From an uncultured Bacteroidales bacterium (GTDB lineage: Bacteria; Bacteroidota; Bacteroidia; Bacteroidales; FEN-979), in assembly GCA_903916595.1 (NCBI GenBank), contig CAIWXI010000075.1:1-64000 (forward strand): 64,000 nucleotides of DNA, written 5' to 3'. Below, piece by piece: positions 43,201 to 50,820 of the stretch (its first letter is position 1; every line of letters starts with the position of its first letter). The notes under the pieces are model-generated. The model saw nothing but the letters and a program-made list of their open reading frames with translations, made no database searches and was not told the DNA's origin. The position numbers and the translations under genes were made by a program.

Positions 43201-45441
43201 AGGTCAACGCTTGGAACATATACGGGGATTTATGATCTGTACCGCTTGCTGTTTTCACGGGCAGGACTGCAAGTGCAGGCCTCGGGGGAAGCTCCTGTGG
43301 TTGCTGCTGTGGAAGCTCCCGCTAAATCATCCGCCTTGAATCAGACTGATTCCAAATTGACGGCGTCTACACTGTTCTCTTTTAACAACGTCCAGGGCGC
43401 CTGCTTTGCCTGTGACGGACTTGGAGTACAAACGCTTTGCGATCCCGAAAAGCTGATAACAAACCCTGAACGTTCGGTATTGCAGGGAGCAATGGATGGC
43501 TCCAGGACCGGGAAATTCTATGGCGATCCTTACGGACAGTATACTGCAACGCTGAAAGCGGTGGGGGAGAAGCATAGCATCGACTACTCTCTGTCATGGG
43601 CTGAGCTTTCAGCTGAAAGCAGGAAGTTCGCAATGCATGGATGCGGTGAGGAGAACTATGAAGTGAGCTGGGAATTCCTAAGGAACAAGCGTAGCGGCAC
43701 ACATCATTTTAAAGGCCGTTGGCAGGGCTTTCTGCAGCTGGTAAATGAAGAATATTCCCGAAAGCATGCCGACCATCGCGGTGAGGGCATGATGAACGTG
43801 ATGGGAAGCATTGAATGCCCTGAATGCCATGGCAGCCGACTCAATGATGAGGCCCGGTCGTGGGTCATCCGCAGTAAAAACATAGGGGAATTATCGGCGA
43901 TGAGTATCACGCAAAATATAGAATTCTTCAGCCGCTTCGAGTCAGAGACCAGCCTGGCTGCTACAGGCCCCCTGGTTACTGAGATCCTCCGCAGACTGAA
44001 TACATTGGAAACTCTTGGGCTCGCGTATCTTTCAGCTTCCCGAAGCGTGGGATCCCTTTCTTATGGCGAAGCCCGGCGGTTACAGCTGGCAGCCCAGACC
44101 GGCTCGGGATTGTCGGGAATGATTTATATCCTTGACGAGCCTACGGCCGGATTGCATTCCAGAGATACTGCGAAACTCCTCCTCCTTATCAGGGAGCTGA
44201 TCAGTGAGGGAAATACGGTCATTGCAGTGGAACATCAGCGTGAAGTGATACTCGCTGCCGATCACATCATCGATATAGGCCCTGGAGCAGGGAGCCTGGG
44301 CGGAGAGATCATCGCCCAGGGTAGTTCTGATGAAATTATGAATTCCATGACATCGGTCACGGGGAAATACCTGAAAATGCTGCCGTGTAAGCAGCCCCGG
44401 CCTCTGCGGCAGCTCAAATCCGGATTGCAGATTAAAAATGCTTTTATCAATAATCTGAAAAATTTCGATGTTGAAATTCCTTCGGGAGGTATTATTTGTA
44501 TTACAGGAGTGTCGGGAAGCGGTAAATCAAGCCTGATGCTCGATCTGATTCATGACTCATGGCGGCAGGGAAAAGCTGTGGGCTGTAGTGATATCAAGGG
44601 GTTTGATAGTTTTTCAAGCCTGGTCACGGTTGAACAGAACGAGGAATTCAGCTCTCCGGTAGCTGTTGTCGCAACTTATTCGGGTGCGTTTGACCTGATC
44701 AGGAAGCTTTTTGCTTCTTCAATCGAGGCAGAGTCCGGAGGATTCAGCAGTAGCCATTTCTCCTTTCTGAATAAGCAAACTCAATGTCCTTCTTGCAGTG
44801 GTATGGGCAAAACCAGGATCAGCATGGATTTCATGCCCGATGTTCTTAGTGAATGCGAGACCTGCCTTGGAAAACGGTACAATCCTGAGATTTTGCAGCT
44901 GCAGTGGCAGGGAAAGGATATTTCCGAAGTGCTGGAGCTTAGCGGTGATGAAGCCATTCCATTTTTTACCGGTCAGAAAAACCTTCTTTTGATACTGGAT
45001 CAGCTGGAGGAGGCAGGACTGGGCTACCTCAGGCTCGGCCAACCTCTCAATACCCTCTCGGGCGGCGAAGCCCAGCGCCTGCATCTATGCAGGGAAATAA
45101 TAAACATCGTACATCGTAATTCGTCCATCGTAAATCGTCCATCGTCCATCGTACATCGTAATTCGTCCATCGTAAATCGTAATTCGTACATCGTAAATCG
45201 TAATTCGTACATCGTAAATCTTCCCCATCCCTCTTCTCTATACCTCTTCGACGAACCTACAACCGGCCTGCATTTTGCCGACATTGAAAACCTTCTGAAG
45301 CTGTTTCACCGGCTGGCCGATGCCGGAAACACCCTGATCATAATTGAACATGATCAGCAGATCATATCGGAAGCGGATTTTATAATTGAACTCGGACCCG
45401 AAGGCGGGGACAGGGGTGGGTACCTGATATCAGATCCCTGA
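40258..45441 (+). CDS. Giant tandem UvrA-like ATPase with intragenic heptamer arrays
   Basis: 1727 residues from ATG 40258, with four ABC ATPase domains, that is two UvrA-type proteins fused. Each domain has Walker A GVSGSGK (near 40342, 41797, 43010, 44507), UvrA zinc-finger pairs (for example CEDCQGAG with CETCNGRR) and a signature plus Walker [64 protein letters not shown]. Neither half has the UvrB-binding domain, so it resembles UvrA2/drug-resistance UvrA proteins. Heptamer arrays add about 96 residues in ABC2 (42424-42711) and 37 in ABC4 (45109-45220), both between signature and Walker B. Others lie at 40597-40631 and 42854-42923. The frame stays open throughout, so the protein is probably made. 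Confidence 0.9.
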   Translation: MIRIINARENNLKSVTLDIPKNKLVVVTGVSGSGKSSLIFDVLYREAEFRYFGSFSSYTRLFLGKIKRPDVERIEGLSPAVAVNQGPAVNNPRSTVGTISGIYDHLRLLFARTGYLISGIRYPISRSLFSFNTPEGACPQCKGLGLEDRLDPELLIEDATKSIRQRAMTITTPNGYIMYSQVTLDVLDQVCRAEGFNIDIPWKDLSPENKHVIFYGSDKIEIPFGKHPLESRMKWSGITAKPREMGVYKGVIPVMEEILKRDRNKNILRFVRTACCSVCGGKRLNPLALSVKVGGWDIGALSAMPVTEMSEAIAAIEFPLVHKPVAGEILSGISSLVKVMKQLGLAHLSADRESGSLSAGESRRLKLATQLGSGLSGMIYVFDEPSIGLHHTETAALIDVLKQLRDQGNTVIVVEHDEAFIRHADHLIDIGPGPGVNGGNVLVNSAVSDLGGLPEAVINSSKTLLYYFGRLRVDLTAIPRQGRGELRISGASHHNLKNIDVSFLLRALNVVTGVSGSGKASLVHQTLGSFLRKQLSGSNEEVGKHTSIDGWEGIKRLVEIDQSPIGRTPRSNPATYTGMFDHIRDLFAALPAAFERGYGKSRFSFNTQGGRCEDCQGAGYRQMGMHFMGNVEVLCETCNGRRFDQETLEILWKGKNIYDILEMPVSEAFLFFEGEKKITRYLRTMDELGLGYLTLGQRSSTLSGGEAQRVKLAAELLRNAEDGMQDAGCGMQDAGCGMQDAGCRMQDAGCGMQDAGCRMQDAGCGMQDAGCGMQDAGCRIPQIVHRKSYIVHRKSYIVHRKSYIVHRTSYIVNHTLYILDEPTTGLHNDDVKKLLSCLNGLIDRGHTVICIEHDQAFLRSADRIIHLPSDIRYPISDGRYPISDIRYPASLSLKNVTTHNLKGIDIQIPHERLTVITGVSGSGKSSLAFDTIHAEARNLFLGNFPAYARSRIGMKDKPDFEEIHGLRPTFAVEQRGLQSNPRSTLGTYTGIYDLYRLLFSRAGLQVQASGEAPVVAAVEAPAKSSALNQTDSKLTASTLFSFNNVQGACFACDGLGVQTLCDPEKLITNPERSVLQGAMDGSRTGKFYGDPYGQYTATLKAVGEKHSIDYSLSWAELSAESRKFAMHGCGEENYEVSWEFLRNKRSGTHHFKGRWQGFLQLVNEEYSRKHADHRGEGMMNVMGSIECPECHGSRLNDEARSWVIRSKNIGELSAMSITQNIEFFSRFESETSLAATGPLVTEILRRLNTLETLGLAYLSASRSVGSLSYGEARRLQLAAQTGSGLSGMIYILDEPTAGLHSRDTAKLLLLIRELISEGNTVIAVEHQREVILAADHIIDIGPGAGSLGGEIIAQGSSDEIMNSMTSVTGKYLKMLPCKQPRPLRQLKSGLQIKNAFINNLKNFDVEIPSGGIICITGVSGSGKSSLMLDLIHDSWRQGKAVGCSDIKGFDSFSSLVTVEQNEEFSSPVAVVATYSGAFDLIRKLFASSIEAESGGFSSSHFSFLNKQTQCPSCSGMGKTRISMDFMPDVLSECETCLGKRYNPEILQLQWQGKDISEVLELSGDEAIPFFTGQKNLLLILDQLEEAGLGYLRLGQPLNTLSGGEAQRLHLCREIINIVHRNSSIVNRPSSIVHRNSSIVNRNSYIVNRNSYIVNLPHPSSLYLFDEPTTGLHFADIENLLKLFHRLADAGNTLIIIEHDQQIISEADFIIELGPEGGDRGGYLISDP
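40597..40631 (+). repeat. GATATC-type heptamers where the UvrB-binding domain would be
   Basis: Five units (GGATATC, TGATATC, AGGTATC, CGATATC, CGATAAG) encode the stretch [10 protein letters not shown] between LLFARTG and SLFSFN. In ordinary UvrA this is where about 130 residues, including the UvrB-binding domain, are inserted. Confidence 0.85.
42424..42598 (+). repeat. 25-copy GGGATGC/AGGATGC intragenic array
   Basis: Exactly 25 seven-base units, GGGATGC and AGGATGC in irregular order and a last AGGATCC, coding for repeats of GMQDAGC. It follows the ABC2 signature helix and joins the next array after eight bases. No register contains a stop codon. Confidence 0.96.
42607..42711 (+). repeat. 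15-copy GTACATC/GTAAATC intragenic array
   Basis: Fifteen units. GTAAATC occurs at positions 2, 5, 8 and 13; units at positions 3, 6, 9, 12 and 15, where GTAAATC would place TAA in frame, are all GTACATC (or equivalent). Coded peptide [14 protein letters not shown]. Ends directly before the Walker B strand LYILDEP. Confidence 0.95.
42854..42923 (+). repeat. GATATC/GATGGCA-type heptamers at the junction of the two UvrA halves
   Basis: Ten units mixing ATCTGCC, ATCTGAT, ATCCGAT, ATCAGAT and GGCAGAT in one register, coding for the linker between the end of ABC2 (DRIIHL) and the start of ABC3 ([14 protein letters not shown]). Partly self-complementary. Confidence 0.9.
45109..45220 (+). repeat. 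16-copy GTACATC/GTAATTC/GTAAATC/GTCCATC intragenic array in ABC4
   Basis: Sixteen units between the ABC4 signature ([11 protein letters not shown]) and Walker B (LYLFDEP). GTAA-containing units occur at positions 2, 4, 8, 10, 11, 13, 14 and 16 and never at 3, 6, 9, 12 or 15, the register that would give TAA. Confidence 0.95.
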
Positions 45442-45466
45442 TATCAGATATCTGATATCAGGGATG
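45425..45466. repeat. GATATC heptamers forming a 32-base perfect palindrome and the UvrA-like stop codon
   Basis: Units TGATATC, AGATCCC, TGATATC, AGATATC, TGATATC, AGGGATG. Bases 45434-45465 are a perfect palindrome. The TGA at 45439-45441 inside a TGATATC unit is the stop codon of the UvrA-like gene. No U-run follows directly, so terminator activity is uncertain. Confidence 0.92.
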
Positions 45467-45501
45467 ACCCCATTTTGATCTAACTTAGCAAAAAAAACCG
45501 T

Positions 45502-47214
45502 ATGAAGAAAAGTTACTTGATTTTCCTCTGTCTGCTGATTGGCTTTACTTCCTGCAAGAAAAAGAGCAATGATAGTAACAATGCTGGATGGACAGAGGCG
45601 GATTGGACCTTCTATAACAATGTTCTTGTTTTGCAGGATAAGGCGGGTGAAAATTGGGACACCTGGTCGCAAACCATGGATTCGCTGGAAGCCATAAGTA
45701 AATTGCAGGAATTTTTCCTTAACGATCCATCGGTTTCTTCTGCAACCATTGGCAGTCAGGGGATAGCGGTGAGGTATACCAATGGCATGGGGGGTGGCAT
45801 TTTTCTTAATCCACAAGACGACCCGGGAGCAGGCAGCCAAAAAGCAGCCCCCATCATAAAAATACCTTCTTCTGAGTCATATCCGAAATCGCTGGTGAAT
45901 ATAAAAAAAGTGATTCTCCTTAATCCCCACTATTGGGAGCGTTCCAATATCACAGATTGGATTATTCAGCATTATAATTATTGGCTGCCCAATGTAGGTT
46001 TTACTTTACAAACCATTCTTAAAAATCAGGCCGCAAATGTCGATGCCTTTACTCAACTTTCGGGGTATGGGATCATCCATATTTATTCACATGGCTGGGC
46101 ATGGCCGGATGAGAAAAACATAGAAGAAGTTTATATTAAAACCGGGGAAGTGGCAAATCAGGTTACTACCGCGAAATACCAGGCTGACATTAAAAACAGA
46201 AATGTCATTATTTTACTGAGGAAGATTTCAAATTCCCAAAATGCAGAAGTATATGGAATTTCAGAGAAGTTCATCGCCGCTCACAATGACTTCAGCAAGG
46301 ATACCGTATTGTTTTACGGTGGTTTTTGCTACAGTCTTTTAGGCGGATGGGACCAACTACCTCAAAAATTCGCTAAAGGTTCTTATTTGGGATTTAACTG
46401 GGCCGTCTGGACTAACAAAAATGCAGACTGGGCCGTTTCTCTGGTTGATAGCTTATGTGATACCCTGGCAAGGCCACCATACAATCCTGAAAAATGGATT
46501 ACCGGATCAAATCCTCCAAAATCATACTATGATCCGGTAGAAAAGAAAACAGTTACAGTTCAGTATGTCGGTGACGGATCCCTTACTTTGTGGGAAGGAG
46601 CAAAGGCTGGTACGGTGACCGACATCGATGGGAATGTTTATCATACTGTAATTATTGGCACACAAGAGTGGATGGTTGAGAACTTGAAAACCACCCGATT
46701 GAATGATGGAACTTCATTGCCATTGGTAATGATTGATAGTGTGTGGGCGCTTTTGACTACACCTGGATATTGCTGGTATAAAAACGATGTGACTTACAAA
46801 AATATATATGGTGCCGTGTATAACGGCTTCACTGTGAGTACTGGTAAACTTGCTCCTGTTGGTTGGCATGTGCCCACAAATGTTGATTGGGACATACTAA
46901 CAACTTATTTGGGAGGTGAATTAGTTGCTGGCGGCAAACTAAAAGAAACAGGCACAACCCATTGGAAAAATCCAAATACCGGAGCGACAAATGAAAGTGG
47001 TTTTACAGCCGTACCAAGTGAGTCACGCAGCGGCATGGGTGGTTTTTTTGTTAATGGGGATGGAGCCGGCGCAGGTTGGTATACTTCTTCAGAGGTCCAG
47101 GGAATTTCTTTCCAGCTTTGGTCACGGAGCCTGGCCTACTTTAATACCAGGATTTACTCAAGCTATGGTATTAATCAAGATGGAGAAGCTGTGCGTTGCA
47201 TTCGCGATAAATAG
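45502..47214 (+). CDS. Lipoprotein with caspase-like domain and FISUMP C-terminus
   Basis: 570 residues. Lipoprotein signal ending GFTSCKKK (Cys about 18). The middle part (about 120-330) alternates hydrophobic strands with IIHIYSHGW (His197) and VLFYGGFCYSLLGG (Cys276), the spacing and context of the His-Cys dyad in caspase-fold peptidases (clan CD, for example gingipain or C11-like). The last 190 residues are a FISUMP domain (DIDGNVYHTVIIGTQEWMVENLKTTRLNDG to GEAVRCIRDK). It would be exposed at the envelope. Peptidase activity is a prediction from the dyad alone. Confidence 0.75.
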   Translation: MKKSYLIFLCLLIGFTSCKKKSNDSNNAGWTEADWTFYNNVLVLQDKAGENWDTWSQTMDSLEAISKLQEFFLNDPSVSSATIGSQGIAVRYTNGMGGGIFLNPQDDPGAGSQKAAPIIKIPSSESYPKSLVNIKKVILLNPHYWERSNITDWIIQHYNYWLPNVGFTLQTILKNQAANVDAFTQLSGYGIIHIYSHGWAWPDEKNIEEVYIKTGEVANQVTTAKYQADIKNRNVIILLRKISNSQNAEVYGISEKFIAAHNDFSKDTVLFYGGFCYSLLGGWDQLPQKFAKGSYLGFNWAVWTNKNADWAVSLVDSLCDTLARPPYNPEKWITGSNPPKSYYDPVEKKTVTVQYVGDGSLTLWEGAKAGTVTDIDGNVYHTVIIGTQEWMVENLKTTRLNDGTSLPLVMIDSVWALLTTPGYCWYKNDVTYKNIYGAVYNGFTVSTGKLAPVGWHVPTNVDWDILTTYLGGELVAGGKLKETGTTHWKNPNTGATNESGFTAVPSESRSGMGGFFVNGDGAGAGWYTSSEVQGISFQLWSRSLAYFNTRIYSSYGINQDGEAVRCIRDK

Positions 47215-47263
47215 TAGTATCTAATCTCTCTATGTAAATTCCCCTCCCATCTGGGGTGAAATC

Positions 47264-47354
47264 GTGATCCGGGATCCGGGATCCGGGATCCGGGATCCAT
47301 GATCCGGGATCCGGGATCCATGATCCGGGATCCGGGATCCATGATCCGGGATCT
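47264..47354. repeat. 13-copy GATCC-type heptamer array
   Basis: Units GGGATCC and ATGATCC (first GTGATCC, last GGGATCT) between the caspase-like gene and the convergent small membrane protein gene, whose stop codon is five bases away. No other GATCC-type array is seen in the window. Confidence 0.95.
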
Positions 47355-47358
47355 CGAC

Positions 47359-47718
47359 TCACGATTTTTTAGACGTGGCAATAAAGAAGTAGGTCAGGAA
47401 CCCGCCAGCAATAAAGACAAGCTCTATCCCGAGAGGCAGAAAGGCATCTGCTCCCTGGTCCCAGTTCAGGCGGCCTGCCCTCGAAAGGATCTGAATTAAA
47501 ATCATGCCAGCACCTGCGAACAGGGTAACAAGCCCCCATTTCAGGGTAGGATATGTGCCTGATTCACCTTCAATTGCTTCAAGGATACCGGCTTTTTCAA
47601 GATGACCGCTTTTTATGATCTTACGGCGTAACAGATAGTCGGTCAGCGCTATTAATAAAGAATATATTCCGAAGAATACTACCGCGGTTACGATTGCGGC
47701 TCCAATTTGTTCACTCAT
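47359..47718 (-). CDS. Small membrane protein (about three helices)
   Basis: 119 residues. Hydrophobic segments near 6-28, 58-78 and 92-112; a cytoplasmic loop RRKIIKSGHLEKAGILEAIEG between the first two. The general shape resembles DUF6249-type proteins often found next to ECF sigma factors in Bacteroidota, and here it is divergent from the sigma gene at 47941. Family assignment is a guess; existence as a gene is well supported by membrane-protein composition. Confidence 0.7.
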   Translation of the reverse strand: MSEQIGAAIVTAVVFFGIYSLLIALTDYLLRRKIIKSGHLEKAGILEAIEGESGTYPTLKWGLVTLFAGAGMILIQILSRAGRLNWDQGADAFLPLGIELVFIAGGFLTYFFIATSKKS

Positions 47719-47800
47719 GGCTTTGGGTTTTTAATTTGTTATATGCCTAATAAGTCGATCGGAACAAGAAAAGGTTGCAGAAAAGTGATTTTTTTTTATC

Positions 47801-47884
47801 GTAATTCGTAATTCGTAAATCGTAATTCGTAAATCGTAAATCGTATATCCGCCATCTGTCATCTGATATCTGATGACAGATTTC
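47801..47884. repeat. Composite heptamer array passing through several unit types in one register
   Basis: Twelve consecutive units: GTAATTC twice, GTAAATC, GTAATTC, GTAAATC twice, GTATATC, CGCCATC, TGTCATC, TGATATC, TGATGAC, AGATTTC. All keep the seven-base phase. Located between the divergent membrane protein and sigma factor genes. Confidence 0.92.
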
Positions 47885-47940
47885 AGATAAAAGTCCATTC
47901 CGTCTGCAACCTTTCCGGAATTTCAGCGACATATATAACC

Positions 47941-48516
47941 ATGGATGATGCAGAGCTCGTCAACGCCCTGAAGGCAGGAAATACAAATGCATTCAGGTTC
48001 CTGGTCGATAAATACCGGAACCTGGTTTGGCATATTGTACTGCGGATGACGAACCGGCAGGAAGATGCGGAAGATCTTTGTCAGGAGGTGTTTATCAGGG
48101 TTTTTAAACAGATAGACAGGTTCAGGGGGGATTCCAAACTTTCTACATGGATTGGTTCTGTTACTTACAATTGCTGCGTCGACCATATCCGCAAAAGCAA
48201 AAGAGAGGTGTTATCGGTTTCCGGATCAATTGGTTCGATAAACCTGGCTCAGGCTGATGTTTCACCCCTGCTGAGCAATATCGACAGGAATACAATGAAA
48301 AAACTCGTTCATAAGATCATCGAAAAGATGCCCCTTCAGTACCGCACCGTTATTACCCTGTTTCACCTGGAAGAATTTTCGTACCGTGAGATCGAGGAGA
48401 TCACGGGCATGCCTGAAGGAACTGTGAAAAGTTATCTCAGCCGCGGCCGAGAGATCATCCGCCAGAAAATGACAGAACTTGTTCCGGATATTCAGCCTGT
48501 GCTCTTTGAGGCTTAA
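47941..48516 (+). CDS. ECF-type RNA polymerase sigma factor
   Basis: 191 residues. Region 2 (about 10-80) includes YRNLVWHIVLRMTNRQEDAEDLCQEVFIRVFKQIDRFRG and STWIGSVTYNCCVDHIRK; region 4 (about 122-178) includes YRTVITLFHLEEFSYREIEEITGMPEGTVKSYLSRG, the -35 helix-turn-helix. It directs polymerase to a small regulon. The gene immediately downstream (48536) encodes a membrane protein that may be its regulator. The leader contains a long heptamer array. Confidence 0.95.
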   Translation: MDDAELVNALKAGNTNAFRFLVDKYRNLVWHIVLRMTNRQEDAEDLCQEVFIRVFKQIDRFRGDSKLSTWIGSVTYNCCVDHIRKSKREVLSVSGSIGSINLAQADVSPLLSNIDRNTMKKLVHKIIEKMPLQYRTVITLFHLEEFSYREIEEITGMPEGTVKSYLSRGREIIRQKMTELVPDIQPVLFEA

Positions 48517-48535
48517 TAATATTAAATTTGCACAA

Positions 48536-48892
48536 ATGGAAATAGAAGAATTCAATAAAAATATGGAGAGCATCATTGACGATTCGCTTCGTCAGCCCCC
48601 TGATTTTATCTTGCCCGATGATTTTACTGAGAAGCTGGTAAAGAAACTGGAGAAACAGCTCGCCTGGCAGGAACTCCTGACTGAGTTCGGACTGAAAACC
48701 GGGCTGGTACTCCTCGCCCTAATCGTAATGGGGATATGTCTTGTATTTCCAGCAAAAACAGACCCGGCTCCCCTGATCCAGTTGATCGTCGGTCATCGTG
48801 CTATCGTTTGCGGCATTATCGGTATTGCACTGTTCACCTTTATTTTCGACCAGGTGGTCCTGAAATACATGTTAAAAAAGCCCCGCACCTGA
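48536..48892 (+). CDS. Hypothetical protein with two membrane helices, possible sigma regulator
   Basis: 118 residues from ATG 48536, which avoids overlap with the sigma gene (a start at 48479 would overlap by 38 bases). A soluble amphipathic N-terminal part (1-50, ending TEKLVKKLEKQLA) precedes two hydrophobic helices (about 60-76 and 83-102) separated by PAKTDPAPL. This shape, and the place 20 bases after an ECF sigma gene, fit an anti-sigma-like or accessory protein, but no zinc-binding anti-sigma motif is present. Confidence 0.65.
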   Translation: MEIEEFNKNMESIIDDSLRQPPDFILPDDFTEKLVKKLEKQLAWQELLTEFGLKTGLVLLALIVMGICLVFPAKTDPAPLIQLIVGHRAIVCGIIGIALFTFIFDQVVLKYMLKKPRT

Positions 48893-48896
48893 TCTT

Positions 48897-48931
48897 ATCC
48901 GATATCTGCCATCTGATATCAGATATCAGAT
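48897..48931. repeat. ATCCGAT/ATCTGCC/ATCAGAT heptamers covering a stop codon
   Basis: Five units. On the minus strand the unit TGATATC provides the stop TGA (48921-48919) and the last residues of the DUF2007-like protein. Confidence 0.9.
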
Positions 48932-49158
48932 TCTACAGGCATCTCACGAATCTCCTTAAAAACATCCTGAATCTCTTTCCTGAACCGTCCAGGCGCTTCG
49001 AGATATCCCCATCCGTCTTCTAGTTCAATAATCCCGCCAAGGGCAGAATCACCCCTTTCAATTATGCCATATGGAATCTGCTTGTCGAGAAGCACTTCCT
49101 CTAAAAATTCGGCTTCGAATTCATTGTTAAAAACCAGTATTTTTTCGAAATCTTCCAT
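48919..49158 (-). CDS. Small DUF2007-like protein
   Basis: 79 residues from ATG 49158. Begins EKILVFNNEFEAEFLEEVLLDKQIPYGI, the layout of DUF2007-type putative signal-transducing proteins (strand, helix with several Glu, then an I-P turn). A longer frame to 49188 is rejected. An AGGAG lies 13 bases before this ATG and a TATCTTTG -7 box at 49209-49202. Its final residues and stop come from the heptamer array. Confidence 0.7.
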   Translation of the reverse strand: MEDFEKILVFNNEFEAEFLEEVLLDKQIPYGIIERGDSALGGIIELEDGWGYLEAPGRFRKEIQDVFKEIREMPVESDI

Positions 49159-49201
49159 GTTGATGAATTTTCTCCTAATATACGACAAGTTTTCTCAAAA
49201 T

Positions 49202-49209
49202 CAAAGATA
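49202..49209 (-). promoter_or_regulatory. Possible -7 box of the DUF2007-like gene
   Basis: TATCTTTG on the minus strand, exact TAnnTTTG match; leader about 38 bases. The only TTG upstream is too close (10 bases). Confidence 0.35.
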
Positions 49210-49311
49210 AATCTACCTCCAATGATCTTTTTCTTGCCTCGGGTAAATTCTTTGCACCTCAAATCGGATCCTGTCTCTGATTTGCGACTCCCAATTCACC
49301 GTTCCCCCAGG

Positions 49312-49342
49312 TTTGACTTTGCATGAATTCTCTTTATCTTTG
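49312..49342 (+). promoter_or_regulatory. Putative promoter of the alkaline phosphatase gene
   Basis: TTTG (49312-49315), 19-base spacer, TATCTTTG (49335-49342): the best full match to the Bacteroidota consensus in this window. Leader about 8-10 bases to ATG 49357. Confidence 0.7.
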
Positions 49343-49356
49343 CAAAAAAAAGACCC

Positions 49357-50820
49357 ATGCAGAAGCATATCCATGAACATTTCGGAAAAATCATAGCATT
49401 ATTTAGTACAATGATCATGGCTCAGGCCATCTCGATATCGGCTTCTGCCCAGAAAAACTCTACTGCCTCTTCCTTCCCCAACCCCAAAAATATCATTATC
49501 ATGATTGGCGACGGTATGGGGTTCAACTGTGTAAAGGCCGCTGATTACTTTTACGGCCCTATGCAGTTCGAATCATTTCCTGTTAAAGTGGCGGCAGCGA
49601 CTTATCCGGCCAAAGTAGGGTCATATGATGATAATGATACTTCAAAACTCAAATGGGCCTCAGGGTATAATCCGGCTTTGGCCTGGAAAGATTCGGGTTA
49701 CCTGCATAAAAACTTTACCGAATCTGCCGCAGCGGCAACGGCACTGGCTACAGGCCGCAAAACATATAATAATGTTATCGGGCTTTCGGTTAAAGGAGAT
49801 ACTCTGCTGAACCTTTGCGAACTGGCTAAAAGCCATGGAAAATCTACAGGCATCATTACATCGGTCCCCTTCAGTCATGCCACTCCTGCAGGCTTTGTGG
49901 CTCATAATAAATCGAGGTCCAATTATTCTGAGATAGCGACCGATATGTTATTCAAAAGTCGCTGCGACCTGATCATGGGCTGCGGCAATCCTGAGTTTGA
50001 TGATAACGGGCTAAAACTCAGCGGGGCCTGGAAAAAATCCAGGTATGTGGCCGACAGCATGCTCTGGCTTTCACTTAAATCGGGAAGCGGAGAGCAAACG
50101 AGCTTTGTCCTTAAGGATAAAATATACGAGGTGAAAGATGTTTCGGGCGACAAAATCCCTGATCCATGGACCGTCATCACGTCTGAAAAGGATTTCAGGA
50201 AGTTAATGTCTGGGAAAGCCCCAAAACGGGTGTTAGGTATACCTGAAGTGTATTCCACTTTGCAGCAGAGCAGAGTTTTTGGAAAAAATGAAACCAAAGA
50301 CTCTCCTCCATTCATCACTCCCTTTAATCCAAATCTGCCTTCCCTGGCTGAAATGGTGAGGGGAGGTTTGAATGTGCTCGACAACAACCCCAAAGGATTT
50401 TTTGTGATGATCGAGGGAGGGGCGATAGACTGGGCCAATCACGACAATCAGAAAGGACGAATGCTCGAAGAGATGAAAAGTTTTAGTGATGCCGTAGATA
50501 CGGTAATAAACTGGGTGAATAAGTATTCAAACTGGAACGAAACCCTGCTCATCGTTACAGCTGATCATGAATGCGGAGACCTCTGGGGAGGAAATACGTT
50601 TACTCCATTGGCCGACAACGGAAAAAATAAACTTCCTGGCCTCAAATTCAATAGTAAAAACCATACCAACGCCCTGGTTGGAGTTTATGCCAAAGGAAAA
50701 GGGGCTGAAATGTACGATCTGATGGCTGGGGAGACTGATCCCGTGAGAGGCTTGTTCATTCAGAACACGGCTATCCCTCAGCTGATCTTCATGATGTGGG
50801 GGAAGCCTGTTACTTTCTGA
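49357..50820 (+). CDS. Alkaline phosphatase
   Basis: 487 residues. Signal peptide (about 1-32, ending SASAQ). Metal site and nucleophile motifs: IIMIGDGMGF (Asp for zinc), TESAAAATALATGRKTYN with the phosphorylated Ser (E replaces the usual D before it), IEGGAIDWANHDN, ADHECGDLWGG and NHTNALVGVYAKG with zinc His residues. It should release phosphate from monoesters in the periplasm. The last codons overlap the convergent small membrane protein gene by 11 bases. Confidence 0.94.
   Translation: MQKHIHEHFGKIIALFSTMIMAQAISISASAQKNSTASSFPNPKNIIIMIGDGMGFNCVKAADYFYGPMQFESFPVKVAAATYPAKVGSYDDNDTSKLKWASGYNPALAWKDSGYLHKNFTESAAAATALATGRKTYNNVIGLSVKGDTLLNLCELAKSHGKSTGIITSVPFSHATPAGFVAHNKSRSNYSEIATDMLFKSRCDLIMGCGNPEFDDNGLKLSGAWKKSRYVADSMLWLSLKSGSGEQTSFVLKDKIYEVKDVSGDKIPDPWTVITSEKDFRKLMSGKAPKRVLGIPEVYSTLQQSRVFGKNETKDSPPFITPFNPNLPSLAEMVRGGLNVLDNNPKGFFVMIEGGAIDWANHDNQKGRMLEEMKSFSDAVDTVINWVNKYSNWNETLLIVTADHECGDLWGGNTFTPLADNGKNKLPGLKFNSKNHTNALVGVYAKGKGAEMYDLMAGETDPVRGLFIQNTAIPQLIFMMWGKPVTF

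Noticed and set aside
47264-47354. GGATCC arrays as cloning or adapter artefact
   Set aside because: The array has ordered GGGATCC/ATGATCC variants and sits at a gene border like the other heptamer arrays, so a natural repeat is more likely; long reads would settle it.
48523-48530. TAAATTTG as promoter of the gene at 48536
   Set aside because: Too close to the ATG and the gene is more simply co-transcribed with the sigma factor gene.
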